Below, piece by piece: positions 8,402 to 18,454 of a stretch of 64,000 bases of DNA. Source of the stretch: Marinomonas sargassi (lineage in GTDB: Bacteria > Pseudomonadota > Gammaproteobacteria > Pseudomonadales > Marinomonadaceae). The DNA lies in contig NZ_JAOVZB010000006.1 in NCBI RefSeq assembly GCF_025716875.1, positions 1 through 64,000 of the forward strand, read 5' to 3'. Position 1 is the stretch's first letter, and each line of letters opens with the position of its first letter. Position numbers and translations under genes: made by a program. The notes below the pieces were generated by a model, which saw only the letters and a program-made list of their open reading frames with translations, ran no database searches and was not told the origin of the DNA.

Positions 8402-9808
8402 CTAGGCTAAGCGAGCTTCCAGTTCAGTTTTAGCACGGGCAACTGCAGCCAACACTTGAGCTGGAGCTGTACCACCAATATGGTCACGAGCAGCAACTGA
8501 ACCTTCTAGAGTTAGAACATCAAAAACATCACTCTTAATCATATCGCCAAACGCTTGCAACTCTTCCAAGGTCATTTCAGATAAGTCTTTACCTTCTTTC
8601 ACCCCGTAACCTACCGCTTTACCAACCACTTCATGGGCATCACGGAAAGCCACACCCTGACCAACAAGGTAATCTGCAAGGTCTGTTGCAGTCGAGAAGC
8701 CACGACGCGCCGCTTCATACATATGCTCTTTACGTGACTCAATGGCAGGAATCATGTCAGCAAAGGCTCTTAAAGACCCTTTCAGCGTATCTACCGTATC
8801 AAACAAGGGCTCTTTATCTTCTTGGTTATCTTTGTTGTAAGCCAAACATTGAGACTTCATTAACGTCAACAACCCCATCAAATGACCATATACACGCCCT
8901 GTTTTACCGCGAACCAACTCTGGTACGTCAGGGTTTTTCTTCTGTGGCATGATAGAAGAACCCGTACAAAAGCGATCAGGTAAATAGATGAAGTTAAATT
9001 GCGCAGATGCCCACATAACCATCTCTTCTGCCCAACGAGACATATGCATCATGATGATGGATGCAGCAGAGGTAAACTCAATGGCAAAATCTCGATCACT
9101 TACTGAGTCTAGAGAGTTGTAAGTTGGTCGCTCAAAACCCAATAATTCAGCGGTCATATTACGATCAATAGGATAAGTTGTTCCTGCTAGTGCCGCAGCA
9201 CCCAGAGGAAGAATATTGATACGCTTACGGCAATCCATTAGACGCTCGTAGTCACGCTGCATCATTTCGTACCATGCCATAAGATGATGACCAAATGTAA
9301 CAGGCTGAGCTGTTTGCAAATGAGTGAAGCCAGGCATGATGGTATCGGCCTCTTTTTCTGCAAGACTTAATATTCCCTGCTGTAAACGAGTCACTTCATC
9401 CAATAAAAAGTCGACTTCATCTCGCATGTAAAGACGGATATCTGTGGCAACTTGGTCATTACGAGAACGGCCTGTATGTAGTTTCTTGCCTGTAATACCA
9501 ATTTTCTGAGTCAATCGAGCTTCAATGTTCATATGAACGTCTTCTAGTTCAATAGACCACTCAAATTCACCTCTAGCGATTTCTTCTTCTATTTCAGTCA
9601 AACCTTGAATTATCTGATCGCACTCTTCTTCCGTTAAGACACCCACACTTGCTAGCATTTTACCGTGTGCAATAGAGCCTTGGATATCTTGCTTCGCCAT
9701 TCGTTGATCAAACTCAACAGAAGCAGTAAAACGCGCTACAAAAGCATCCACAGGCTCAGAAAAACGACCACCCCATTGCTGGTTTGTGGTTTTATTAACA
9801 TCAGACAT
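8402..9808 (-). CDS. argH: Argininosuccinate lyase
   Basis: Last step of arginine biosynthesis, splitting argininosuccinate into arginine and fumarate. The protein has 468 residues, normal for the family. The fumarase/aspartase superfamily signature [12 protein letters not shown] lies near residue 285, and the catalytic-region motif [12 protein letters not shown] near residue 115. The ATG has AGGA about 10 bases upstream. It is divergent from hemC with a 141-bp gap, as in Pseudomonas, though the algR/fimS genes found between them there are missing. Confidence 0.96.
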   Translation of the reverse strand: MSDVNKTTNQQWGGRFSEPVDAFVARFTASVEFDQRMAKQDIQGSIAHGKMLASVGVLTEEECDQIIQGLTEIEEEIARGEFEWSIELEDVHMNIEARLTQKIGITGKKLHTGRSRNDQVATDIRLYMRDEVDFLLDEVTRLQQGILSLAEKEADTIMPGFTHLQTAQPVTFGHHLMAWYEMMQRDYERLMDCRKRINILPLGAAALAGTTYPIDRNMTAELLGFERPTYNSLDSVSDRDFAIEFTSAASIIMMHMSRWAEEMVMWASAQFNFIYLPDRFCTGSSIMPQKKNPDVPELVRGKTGRVYGHLMGLLTLMKSQCLAYNKDNQEDKEPLFDTVDTLKGSLRAFADMIPAIESRKEHMYEAARRGFSTATDLADYLVGQGVAFRDAHEVVGKAVGYGVKEGKDLSEMTLEELQAFGDMIKSDVFDVLTLEGSVAARDHIGGTAPAQVLAAVARAKTELEARLA

Positions 9809-9949
9809 TCAAACGATTCCTAAACTAAATTCAAACAGCTGCCAAGAGTACCTGAAGCAAAGCCACATATAAAGCATGAAGGATGACGGCACAGCCTCGA
9901 ACAGGTATTATTTAAGAGATTTAGTTGTAGTAATGCATTGGGAGATAAT

Positions 9950-10873
9950 GTGAAAGACAAAATTGTGATCGCCACCCGTGAAAGTCAACTTGCTCTATGG
10001 CAAGCCAATACTGTAAAAGCACAATTAGAGTCTTTATATCCAGAGCTAAAAGTTGAGTTACTCGGCATGACTACAAAGGGAGATCAAATACTCGATTCCC
10101 CTCTCTCCAAAATAGGTGGTAAAGGGCTATTTGTTAAGGAACTTGAAACTGCATTATTAGATGGCCGTGCCGATATTGCAGTGCATTCAATGAAAGACGT
10201 CCCCATGGCTTTCCCAGAAGGTTTAACACTAGCCACTATTTGCGAACGCGAAGACCCTACCGATGCTTTAGTTTCCAATAAATTCACCTCTATCGATGAA
10301 CTTCCGGCTAACAGCATAGTAGGGACATCTAGCTTAAGGCGCTCATGTCAATTGCGCATGCTCCGTCCCGACTTAGTGGTCAAAGATCTTCGTGGCAATG
10401 TGAATACCCGTCTACGTAAATTAGATGAAGGGGAATACGACGCTATTATCCTCGCATCTGCAGGGCTTATTCGCCTAGAAATGCAAGATCGAATTGCGCA
10501 ATTCATATCAACCGAAACCAGCCTTCCAGCAGGTGGGCAAGGCGCTATGGGGATTGAATGTCGCAGCAATGACAAGGACACACACTCAATACTCGCGCCT
10601 CTACAGCATGATGAAACAGCAGTTCGCGTTATCGCCGAAAGAGCGATGAACAAAAGACTCAATGGTGGTTGCCAAGCCCCTATTGCCTGTTTCGCGGAAC
10701 TTCAAGACAACACTATTTGGCTGAGAGGACTCGTTGGCAGCCCTGATGGAAAGACAATGCTCAGAAGTGAAGCCTACGGCCCTAAAGACAAAGCAGAAGC
10801 ACTTGGCATAGAATTGGCCGAAGAACTCATCTCTCAAGGCGCTAACAGCATATTAGAAGCTATTTACAAGTAA
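9950..10873 (+). CDS. hemC: Hydroxymethylbilane synthase (porphobilinogen deaminase)
   Basis: Condenses four porphobilinogens into hydroxymethylbilane in haem biosynthesis. 307 residues from a GTG start with GGAG five bases before it; an upstream in-frame TTG at 9938 overlaps that ribosome-binding site and is unlikely. The dipyrromethane cofactor attaches to Cys in NGGCQAPI (C241). The N-terminal [14 protein letters not shown] and the DVPM and SSLRR segments are typical. First gene of hemC-hemD-hemX-hemY. Confidence 0.95.
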   Translation: MKDKIVIATRESQLALWQANTVKAQLESLYPELKVELLGMTTKGDQILDSPLSKIGGKGLFVKELETALLDGRADIAVHSMKDVPMAFPEGLTLATICEREDPTDALVSNKFTSIDELPANSIVGTSSLRRSCQLRMLRPDLVVKDLRGNVNTRLRKLDEGEYDAIILASAGLIRLEMQDRIAQFISTETSLPAGGQGAMGIECRSNDKDTHSILAPLQHDETAVRVIAERAMNKRLNGGCQAPIACFAELQDNTIWLRGLVGSPDGKTMLRSEAYGPKDKAEALGIELAEELISQGANSILEAIYK

Positions 10874-10885
10874 AGCAGGCAAACA

Positions 10886-11635
10886 TTGAAGAAGATTAAT
10901 ATTCTCATTACTCGCCCCGAACCAGAAAACAGCCTCAGCTGTAAAAAAATTCAGGAACTAGGGGCGACGCCTGTACCTTTGCCTATGCTTGAAATTAGCC
11001 CTATCTCGGGAAAACAAGAACAAGCAACTATTCGCTCACAAATTTTCAATATCGATGAGTTCCATTACGTTATTTTCGTGAGTAAAAATGCAGCTCGACT
11101 CGCTTGTGAGTGGCTAGATGAATGCTGGCCTATGCTACCAACAGGTGTTCATTGGATTGGTATCGGGCAAGGCACAACAAAAATACTCCTAGAAGAAGGT
11201 GTTCCAGCCTTATCCAACCCAGGAAATACTAGCGAAGCCTTGCTTGAGTGGCTTAAACCCGCCAAAATGACAAACCAAAAGGTGCTTATTGTACGGGGTA
11301 TCGGTGGACGAACTACACTAGGGGATAAACTCCAAGAGAAAGGTGCCAATGTTCAATACCTTGCTCTATACGAAAGAAAAAAACCGGATTATTTAGCTCA
11401 AACTTTCTTTATGTTGCCCGATATAGACTTAATATGGGTGACCAGTGGAGAAAGCCTAGAAAACCTTTCAGAATACGTATCGAGATATCAATCTGATTGG
11501 AAACACCTCCCCATACTTACCCCCAGCATAAGGGTAAATGAGCAAGCTAAGGAAATGGGGTGGTCTAATTCGCATTGTGCTCATGGCGCGGACGATACTA
11601 GCTTACTCGAAGCAACCAAACTTCATACAGGATAG
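10886..11635 (+). CDS. hemD: Uroporphyrinogen-III synthase
   Basis: Cyclises hydroxymethylbilane to uroporphyrinogen III. 249 residues with the weakly conserved bilobed HemD pattern: ITRPEPEN at the N-terminus, VIFVSKNAAR near residue 55, and VTSGESLENL near 175. TTG start with AGG six bases upstream. It follows hemC by 12 bp and precedes hemX by 4 bp. The family is divergent, but position and motifs agree. Confidence 0.9.
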   Translation: MKKINILITRPEPENSLSCKKIQELGATPVPLPMLEISPISGKQEQATIRSQIFNIDEFHYVIFVSKNAARLACEWLDECWPMLPTGVHWIGIGQGTTKILLEEGVPALSNPGNTSEALLEWLKPAKMTNQKVLIVRGIGGRTTLGDKLQEKGANVQYLALYERKKPDYLAQTFFMLPDIDLIWVTSGESLENLSEYVSRYQSDWKHLPILTPSIRVNEQAKEMGWSNSHCAHGADDTSLLEATKLHTG

Positions 11636-11639
11636 AAGA

Positions 11640-13115
11640 ATGACAGATAATAAAAAGCAAGAATCTGATATAGACAGTACTGTTGACTCAACCCCTGTAA
11701 CACCAGATCCATCCACAATAGAAAGCAATGAAGCTCTATCTTCAAATTCAGCACACGAACAAGCGAAAGTGAAAAAGCCTTTTAAACCACGCGTAACAAA
11801 TTCATCGACAGCAACATCCAAATCATTGCTCGCACTGTCTTTTATAATGTCGGCCACAGCTATTTCAGCGAGTATTTGGCTTTATCAACAAACAAGTCAA
11901 CAGACTTTCCAACAAGATATTTCTCAGATAGCACAACAACAAAACGTTCTAGCCTCAGAATTGAAACGTCAATCTCTGAATCAATCACAGATTTCGTCCA
12001 TGGGTGAGCAAGTTACTAAACTTGAGCTTGCAGGTCAGTCTCAGCAAGCGGAGTTTTTAAGCACTAAAAAAATACAAGATGAGCAACTACAGTCACTCGA
12101 CGCTAAGCTCAACCGATTAAGCAAAACCACGAAAGAAGATTGGAAGTTAGCTGAAGCCGATTACTTAATTCGTTTAGCAAACCAGAGACTACTACTAGAA
12201 TCAGACAACAAAAGTGCAGTCACATTGCTAAGTAATGCCGATACGATTTTAAATGAACTCAAGGACCCTATCGTATTCGATACCAGAAAAGCGCTAGCGA
12301 AAGATATTCAAGCATTACAAGCTATTAACGAATTTGATTTGGAAGGCGCCTATTTAAAAATCAGCGCACTTTATGAAAGTGTCGCAAGCCTCCCACAGAG
12401 AGAGCCGTCGAAAGAATGGCAATCGTCAGCTAATGCAGGCTCTCAAAGCACAGCTACACAAACGGATACCATAAAATCCACTCTAAGTAGCTTTTGGCAG
12501 GCAATACAATCTTTAGTAGTGATCAATTATCACAACAAGCCAATTAAAACCCTGCTTCCTCCCGCTCAATACCAAGAGCTCATTGCAGGTTTACAACTAC
12601 AGTTAGACGTTGCTCAAGTCGCCCTTATTAAGGGAGAGTCGACCATATACCAAACTGCCTTAGCCCGTATCGCCAACGCGATTACTGAGCATTTCGATAC
12701 TAATGCAGAGAGTACCGTTTCGTTTTTATCTAGCCTAACGGCAATGCAGCAGATTAACCCTTCCCCTGAACTACCACAACCAAGGGGCTCATTAGTTGCT
12801 ATGAAGTCCCTTATGGCGGCTTGGATAGAAAGGGACGATTTAGTGATAGAGCCAAGCATAGAGCCCACAGTAGATGCGACATCTACAACCGCAAGCACTT
12901 CGTCTGAGCCAAACACTTCAAGCGAATCGACAATAGACAACACTCCTGTAGCAGAAGTCGAGACAACGAATAAAGCAGACTCTTCCAATGAGCCAACCAT
13001 TGAAGAAGCACTTAAAGAAGCACCAGCTACAGAGGAACAGCTAACAGAATCCCCTGAAAATATAGAAGCTCCTGTAGGCACGACGACAACGGGAAGTACT
13101 GGGGGTAATCTATGA
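11640..13115 (+). CDS. hemX: HemX-family membrane protein
   Basis: A 491-residue protein of the HemX (PF04375) family, encoded in haem operons; once annotated as a uroporphyrinogen methylase, but no methyltransferase motif is visible and function remains uncertain. A charged, Ser/Thr-rich N-terminus (about 1-55) precedes one transmembrane segment (about 60-82), then a coiled-coil-like Gln-rich stretch (about 85-150), then the family domain. A low-complexity Thr/Ser/Glu tail closes it. The frame extends upstream into hemD, but ATG at 11640 directly follows the hemD stop and fits the operon spacing. Its end overlaps hemY by 4 bases. Confidence 0.85.
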   Translation: MTDNKKQESDIDSTVDSTPVTPDPSTIESNEALSSNSAHEQAKVKKPFKPRVTNSSTATSKSLLALSFIMSATAISASIWLYQQTSQQTFQQDISQIAQQQNVLASELKRQSLNQSQISSMGEQVTKLELAGQSQQAEFLSTKKIQDEQLQSLDAKLNRLSKTTKEDWKLAEADYLIRLANQRLLLESDNKSAVTLLSNADTILNELKDPIVFDTRKALAKDIQALQAINEFDLEGAYLKISALYESVASLPQREPSKEWQSSANAGSQSTATQTDTIKSTLSSFWQAIQSLVVINYHNKPIKTLLPPAQYQELIAGLQLQLDVAQVALIKGESTIYQTALARIANAITEHFDTNAESTVSFLSSLTAMQQINPSPELPQPRGSLVAMKSLMAAWIERDDLVIEPSIEPTVDATSTTASTSSEPNTSSESTIDNTPVAEVETTNKADSSNEPTIEEALKEAPATEEQLTESPENIEAPVGTTTTGSTGGNL

Positions 13116-14341
13116 GAAAGCTCCTTTTCTTACTAGTTAGCGTTATGGCTGTTGGCGGTGTTTTAGGCCTCCTTATGCGCCAAGATAGTGGCTATGTCCT
13201 CATTGCTTATAATGGCATTACCCTCGAAACCAGTGTTTGGGTTTTGGTGGCAGCTATGATTATTGCTTTATTCGCATTAAGTTGGCTGAAGCGCATCCTC
13301 TTTATCACCCTAAGACCGAGTAACTCACTGTCAAAAATTACGGGGAACCTTGCTCAAAAACGTGCTTCTAGAAACACCATTCGCGGCATGCTTGAGCTTG
13401 TCGGGGGAAACTGGAATAAAGCAGAAAAACTACTTACCAATAGTGCAGAGAAAGTCCCCTACCCTCTGATCAACTATATTAGTGCTGCTTATGCTGCCAG
13501 CGAGCAGGACGAAACTGAGCGCTCTAAAGCCTTGTTACGTGCCGCACATAAAGCCACACCTGAAGCGGAATTTGCTATTGGATTTGCACAAAGCCAAATT
13601 CAAATGAAACAGCGACACTATGAAAGCGCTCTGGCAACTTTGTTAAGATTGAAAAAGTTAAAGCCTAAGCACAAACAAGTCATAAAAATGCTAGTCACGG
13701 CTTATACCAAACTAAAAGACTGGGACGCTCTTCTAGAGCTCACACCTATGCTCAAAAAAGATGGCGTGTTCGATGATGAATATATGCTTGAGCTTGAACG
13801 TAATGCCTTTCTTGCCTTATTAGATAAAATCAAATACCGCGCAAAGCTAGGCCAAGAGAATAAAGATCTTATCTCTGAAGTTGAAACACTTTGGAATAAG
13901 TTAGATACGCTTCCTCAAGATGAAAAAATGAGTCTTATGTATGCTCAAACTCTCATCACCTTTGGAGACGAAAAGAAAGCCGAACTCTTTATTCGTTCAC
14001 ATTTAAACAAAAAGTGGAACGAAGAGCTTATTTATGAGTATGGAAATATTCGTGACGTATCAGCAAAAAAATTACTTTCCCATTGTGAACAATGGCTAAA
14101 ATACGACATTGTGAGCTCCAACTTATACCTTGTTTGCGGTCGTTTGAGCCAAGCATTAATGCTATGGGGGAAAGCAAAAGATTATTATGAAAAGTCCTTA
14201 TCTTTGGATAGCCAAAGCGAAGCCTTAGCTGAGCTAAACAGGTTATTGCAGGCTCTTGGTGATAACAAAGCAAGTCATGATTTGATGGTGATCAACTTAA
14301 ACCTAGCAAGCACAAAGTTAAAAGAGCTCCCTCTCCCTTAA
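13112..14341 (+). CDS. hemY: HemY-family TPR membrane protein
   Basis: A 409-residue inner-membrane protein of the gammaproteobacterial HemY family (unrelated to protoporphyrinogen oxidase of Bacillus). Two hydrophobic segments at about 3-20 and 40-60 form the HemY N-terminal domain; the remainder is helical with TPR-like repeats. It probably scaffolds haem-synthesis enzymes, although its exact job is not settled. The start overlaps the hemX stop by ATGA, implying translational coupling. Confidence 0.87.
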   Translation: MRKLLFLLVSVMAVGGVLGLLMRQDSGYVLIAYNGITLETSVWVLVAAMIIALFALSWLKRILFITLRPSNSLSKITGNLAQKRASRNTIRGMLELVGGNWNKAEKLLTNSAEKVPYPLINYISAAYAASEQDETERSKALLRAAHKATPEAEFAIGFAQSQIQMKQRHYESALATLLRLKKLKPKHKQVIKMLVTAYTKLKDWDALLELTPMLKKDGVFDDEYMLELERNAFLALLDKIKYRAKLGQENKDLISEVETLWNKLDTLPQDEKMSLMYAQTLITFGDEKKAELFIRSHLNKKWNEELIYEYGNIRDVSAKKLLSHCEQWLKYDIVSSNLYLVCGRLSQALMLWGKAKDYYEKSLSLDSQSEALAELNRLLQALGDNKASHDLMVINLNLASTKLKELPLP

Positions 14342-14360
14342 AGTTCATTTTCCATAAAAA

Positions 14361-14410
14361 AACAGAGCACTAGTTTGAATTGTATAAAGTTAGTGCTTTG
14401 TTCATTTTTT
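14361..14410 (+). terminator. Terminator after hemY
   Basis: AACAGAGCACTA (14361-14372) pairs with TAGTGCTTTGTT (14391-14402), one mismatch, followed by CATTTTTT. It ends at the stop of the convergent carrier gene. Confidence 0.7.
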
Positions 14411-15326
14411 ATTCCTCTTGTTTTTTAGCCCTGTTACTCATCCACCGAGAAATGACTGGCAATAGGTATGTGGGCAATTGTATAGCTCCCGCCAATGGCA
14501 AAAAAGCAGGGCCTAACAAACTCCCGGCAATAGTGTAGGTAAGAAGTACATTTCTATTCCCTGAAGTAATGGCTGCGGTTATTGCAAAAGCTGCCCCCTT
14601 TCTGCGATAAACACAATACGACAAGCCAAAGAACAAAAAGCACAAGCCCGTTGCTATCAAAAAGTAATTGAAGGCGATCCAAGGTGCTTGATCAAATAAG
14701 GTACGATAACCACCTATCAAACCAAACGGAAAAGCAAACACTAAAAATATCGTATAAGGCGTTATTTTAGATAAAAAGCGGTTGAGAACAACCTTGGGAA
14801 CCGCTTTATGGATACAATAAGAAAACAACATAGGACCAAAGATAAAGATCATCAATCTGTAGCAATAACCAACCCAATCGAGCTCTATCGCTTCTGTCTG
14901 ATATACCAGCAAGGTGAGAACTATCACTATCGGCAAACTCAACGTTGTCGCGATCGTCATGGCCATTGCCTGCATCACATCGAAATCAAGCGCTCGAACA
15001 ATAGCGGGCGTAGCAAATAAAGAGCCCGTTGCCGCAATAGCAACAGAGGCCAATCCAAGCTCGATACTAAAACCCAACAACCAACCAATAACACCCACCA
15101 GCAGCATCAGAACCAATGAGTGAAAAGCGGTGTATAGCCATATATTTAAGCGACTTAAACGCTCCATAAGCTTTACTTGATCTATACCGAGTAGGGTCAA
15201 GGTCATAAGTGAGAAAAGCACAAAGGGTAAGAAAGGGAACAACGCCATTGAAGCGCTAGGAAAAAGAAAGCCAAGAATGGCACATAAAAACATTAACAGA
15301 AGTGAGTGGCGGATAAGCAACGTCAT
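14409..15326 (-). CDS. BASS-like (bile acid:sodium symporter superfamily) membrane carrier
   Basis: A 305-residue polytopic membrane protein with about ten hydrophobic segments. The fold-typical features are a mid-protein ATGSLFATPAIVRAL crossing region and a late SGNRNVLLTYTIAG segment, which resembles the helix-break region of BASS carriers. Substrate cannot be predicted: family members move organic anions, arsenite or vitamins with sodium. It is monocistronic, convergent with hemY, and has the small gene at 15377 upstream on the same strand (50-bp gap). Assignment rests on topology and the SGNRN motif, so it is moderate. Confidence 0.6.
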   Translation of the reverse strand: MTLLIRHSLLLMFLCAILGFLFPSASMALFPFLPFVLFSLMTLTLLGIDQVKLMERLSRLNIWLYTAFHSLVLMLLVGVIGWLLGFSIELGLASVAIAATGSLFATPAIVRALDFDVMQAMAMTIATTLSLPIVIVLTLLVYQTEAIELDWVGYCYRLMIFIFGPMLFSYCIHKAVPKVVLNRFLSKITPYTIFLVFAFPFGLIGGYRTLFDQAPWIAFNYFLIATGLCFLFFGLSYCVYRRKGAAFAITAAITSGNRNVLLTYTIAGSLLGPAFLPLAGAIQLPTYLLPVISRWMSNRAKKQEE

Positions 15327-15376
15327 TTATTGGTAACCCTAGAATAAGATCCCCAATTATACACATAACTATGGCA

Positions 15377-15559
15377 TTACTTTTTCGCTGCGTAATACAT
15401 TTTATTGTTTTCGGGAAGTTCTGCTATTTCAAGGGGCCAACCTTGACGAGCTTTATCAAACGCCTTGCGCAATGATACCAGCTCGTCTTTAGACACTTTC
15501 TGTCCAGTATTGACATTTCGACGATGCGTTTTAGGAAAAGGTATTAAATTATTAGTCAT
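15377..15559 (-). CDS. Small protein of unknown function (60 aa)
   Basis: A 60-residue basic protein, no membrane segment and no signal. The middle (KDELVSLRKAFDKARQGWPLEIAEL) could form two amphipathic helices. AGAG lies 8 bases before the ATG, and the frame occupies most of the gap between the BASS-like gene and yaaA. I do not recognise the family. It might be expressed with the carrier downstream, which starts 50 bp later. Confidence 0.5.
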   Translation of the reverse strand: MTNNLIPFPKTHRRNVNTGQKVSKDELVSLRKAFDKARQGWPLEIAELPENNKMYYAAKK

Positions 15560-15649
15560 TAATAATCTCTATTGAAGCATTGTGTGGATATCTATCGGCA
15601 GTATATGGATAATCTTTAATAAGCACATTATTTAGCAAACGGAATCATT

Positions 15650-16432
15650 ATGAAGTTTTTAATATCTCCAGCAAAAACCTTAGACTTAACTTCAACACCA
15701 ACAACAACTGAATTCAGTATGCCTGAGTTATTGGAACACTCACAGGCACTAATTGAAACTATTTCAGATTACACGCCGGCGCAAATCTCAAGCTTAATGA
15801 AATTGAGTGACAATTTAGCAACACTCAATGTATCGCGCTACCAAGCTTGGAACATAGAACACTCCACCAGTAATAGCCGACCTGCAGCATTTACTTTCAT
15901 GGGAGATGTTTACACAGGCCTAGACGCCTATTCACTTAGCAAAGAAGATCTTGCCTACGCACAAAACTCGCTATGCATTTTGAGTGGACTATATGGTTTA
16001 CTGAAGCCTTTAGATTTGATGCAGGCCTACCGCTTAGAAATGGGCACAAAACTTAGTAATCCACGCGGGACTAACCTGTATCAATTCTGGGGGGATATTA
16101 TTGTCGATAAAATCAACGATGCCATGTCAGAAGATGAATTATTAGTAAACCTTGCATCAAATGAATACTTTAAAGCAGTCAATAAGAAGAAGCTTAATGC
16201 CCCTCTTATCACTCCAAATTTCTTGGATGAGAAAAATGGCCAATTTAAAGTCATTAGCTTTTATGCCAAGAAAGCTCGCGGCTTAATGGCAAGATACTTA
16301 ATACAGAATCGCTGCCAAAGTATTGAAGAGTTGTTAGCGTTTGATTTAGCTGGGTACCAATACGATGCCGAGCGTTCAACAGATACCAGCCCTGTGTTTA
16401 CAAGACCTGAAAGCGCTCAACCTAAAAAATAG
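15650..16432 (+). CDS. yaaA: Peroxide stress protein YaaA (DUF328)
   Basis: A 260-residue cytoplasmic protein. YaaA of E. coli limits free intracellular iron during H2O2 stress and binds DNA. The family start FLISPAKTLD is exact, and further family segments are FMGDVYTGLDA, LSGLYGLLKPLD and IISFYAKKARGLMARY-like (VISFYAKKARG) near residue 205. Monocistronic, ending at a terminator shared with prmC. Confidence 0.93.
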   Translation: MKFLISPAKTLDLTSTPTTTEFSMPELLEHSQALIETISDYTPAQISSLMKLSDNLATLNVSRYQAWNIEHSTSNSRPAAFTFMGDVYTGLDAYSLSKEDLAYAQNSLCILSGLYGLLKPLDLMQAYRLEMGTKLSNPRGTNLYQFWGDIIVDKINDAMSEDELLVNLASNEYFKAVNKKKLNAPLITPNFLDEKNGQFKVISFYAKKARGLMARYLIQNRCQSIEELLAFDLAGYQYDAERSTDTSPVFTRPESAQPKK

Positions 16433-16451
16433 ATCGCTTCAATCCATAAAT

Positions 16452-16477
16452 AAAAAAGTGGCATAAGCCACTTTTTT
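16452..16477. terminator. Bidirectional terminator between yaaA and prmC
   Basis: AAAAAAGTGGC-ATAA-GCCACTTTTTT hairpin. It overlaps the last bases of prmC, so the prmC stop codon is encoded within the stem's T-run. Confidence 0.88.
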
Positions 16478-17318
16478 ATTGTTTCCAAACTCCTAGTGTC
16501 ACTCTGTCGTTACCACCAATATCTTGAAAACTTTCTACCTTAACAAAGCCCACTTCTCTAAAACGTTTTTGTACCGCTGCCGCTTGATCGTAGCCATGTT
16601 CAAATATCAAATAACCATTTGGCTTCAAATAATCCGGGGCATTAAGAAGAATATGCTCTATATCAGCCAACCCTTTATTATCTGCTATTAACGCCGTTTT
16701 AGGCTCAAATCGCACATCACCTTGAGATAAATGCGCATCTTCTGGGTCGATATAAGGTGGATTAGAGACAATGACATCAAATTCCCTGCCGGCTTCTATC
16801 GAGTCAAACCAACTACTTTGCATAAATTCCGCATTAGCTATCTGATTTTTGATGGCATTCCTTTTTGCTAAGGCAACGGCATCTTCCATCAAATCTATCC
16901 CTAGCACCTGAGAGCGTGGCAACTCCGAGGCTAACGCCAGTGCAATCGCTCCTGTGCCAGTACCTAGGTCAAGTAAACTATATGCCGAACCGCTCTCCAA
17001 TCGCTCCAGCACAACTTCAACCAATCTTTCCGTGTCTGCTCTGGGAATAAGAGTGCAAGTTGCGACTTCAAGGTCTAGTGTCCAAAACGACTGAGCACCC
17101 AATAAGTAAGCAATCGGCTCACCTGACACTCTTCGGGAGAGTAAAGCCTCGAACTTATTAAAAGCTTCTTCCTCAACCTCTTTATCTGGCCAAGTATAAA
17201 AATACGAAGTTGGTACAGACAACACATGAGATAACAACAATTGAACATCTAATTGCGTCGTATCCGAGACAAAAGTAAGGCGCTCTGCAGCGCCTTTTAA
17301 TAATTCATCTATTCGCAT
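16476..17318 (-). CDS. prmC: Peptide chain release factor N5-glutamine methyltransferase
   Basis: Methylates the GGQ glutamine of release factors. 280 residues: N-terminal helical substrate-binding domain, then an SAM-dependent methyltransferase domain with LDLGTGTGAIALALA (motif I, near residue 115) and the catalytic NPPY in VSNPPYID near residue 185. It lies 42 bp downstream of prfA, its substrate's gene, as the third gene of hemA-prfA-prmC. Confidence 0.95.
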   Translation of the reverse strand: MRIDELLKGAAERLTFVSDTTQLDVQLLLSHVLSVPTSYFYTWPDKEVEEEAFNKFEALLSRRVSGEPIAYLLGAQSFWTLDLEVATCTLIPRADTERLVEVVLERLESGSAYSLLDLGTGTGAIALALASELPRSQVLGIDLMEDAVALAKRNAIKNQIANAEFMQSSWFDSIEAGREFDVIVSNPPYIDPEDAHLSQGDVRFEPKTALIADNKGLADIEHILLNAPDYLKPNGYLIFEHGYDQAAAVQKRFREVGFVKVESFQDIGGNDRVTLGVWKQ

Positions 17319-17360
17319 TAGTCGTTCAACACCTTTTGCAAAGATGAGGTGAAGGGCAAA

Positions 17361-18452
17361 TTAGTCATTTTCACTGCTTAACGCCGCTAATTGCTCTGCT
17401 TGGAACTCGTTCACTAGCGGGCTAATCAATACGTCTAGGTCACCCGTCACAATTTCATCCAGCTTATATAAAGTTAGGTTAATTCGGTGATCTGTTACTC
17501 GGCCTTGTGGGTAATTATAAGTACGAATACGCTCAGAACGATCGCCACTACCAACTAAAGATTTACGTGCCTCTGATTGCTCACTTGCTGCCTTCTCTTG
17601 CTCTGCTGCCAGCAGTCGAGAAGCAAGTAAAGACATCGCTTTAGCACGGTTCTTATGCTGTGAGCGCTCTTCTTGACACTCTACTACCACACCTGTGGGA
17701 ATATGTGTCAGACGAATGGCTGAGTCGGTTTTGTTAACGTGCTGACCACCCGCACCAGAGGCTCTAAAAGTATCAATACGCAAATCGGCTTTATTGATAA
17801 TGACATCATCAACTTCATCCATTTCCGGCATAATAGCCACAGTACAAGCTGAAGTATGAATACGACCTTGGGACTCTGTCGCTGGAACACGTTGAACACG
17901 ATGAGCACCCGACTCAAACTTCAACTTAGAGTAAGCTCCTTCACCAACAATACGAGCAATGACTTCTTTATAGCCACCATGCTCGCCTTCACTCGCACTG
18001 ACAATCTCGACTTTCCATTTCTGCCCCTCTGCATATCGAGAGTACATACGGAAAAGGTCGCCAGAGAATATTGAGGCTTCATCACCACCAGTACCTGCAC
18101 GCACTTCTAAAAATACGTTTTTAGAGTCGTTAGGATCCTTAGGAAGCAATAGTTTTTGTAATACCAGCTGCAGGTCCTCTTTTTGCTGTTGACCCGCTTT
18201 ATATTCTTCAACACCCATTTCTTTAATATCTGGGTCTTCATCCGACATCATCAATTCAGCTTCAGCGATATTTTCATCAACTTGCTGAAATTCATTGAAA
18301 CACTTAACGACAGGCTCAAGTTCCGCATATTCTTTCGAGTAAGAACGAAATAAATCTTGATCCATAATGACTTCCGAAACACCCAAAAGAGCGGCAAGTT
18401 CATCATAACGATCAGACAAGTTTTCTAACTTTAATTTTATTGATTCTTTCAT
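17361..18452 (-). CDS. prfA: Peptide chain release factor 1
   Basis: Recognises UAA and UAG stop codons and triggers peptide release. 363 residues, the usual length. The catalytic GGQ lies in [14 protein letters not shown] near residue 235; the stop-codon-reading PxT-type tripeptide is PAT in RVPATESQG near residue 188. Begins 2 bp after the hemA stop and is likely translationally coupled to it. Confidence 0.97.
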   Translation of the reverse strand: MKESIKLKLENLSDRYDELAALLGVSEVIMDQDLFRSYSKEYAELEPVVKCFNEFQQVDENIAEAELMMSDEDPDIKEMGVEEYKAGQQQKEDLQLVLQKLLLPKDPNDSKNVFLEVRAGTGGDEASIFSGDLFRMYSRYAEGQKWKVEIVSASEGEHGGYKEVIARIVGEGAYSKLKFESGAHRVQRVPATESQGRIHTSACTVAIMPEMDEVDDVIINKADLRIDTFRASGAGGQHVNKTDSAIRLTHIPTGVVVECQEERSQHKNRAKAMSLLASRLLAAEQEKAASEQSEARKSLVGSGDRSERIRTYNYPQGRVTDHRINLTLYKLDEIVTGDLDVLISPLVNEFQAEQLAALSSEND

Positions 18453-18454
18453 TT

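Noticed and set aside
12614-13081. 155-codon frame antisense to hemX
   Set aside because: It is the mirror of the low-complexity Ser/Thr/Glu tail of HemX and has no start signals or family resemblance.
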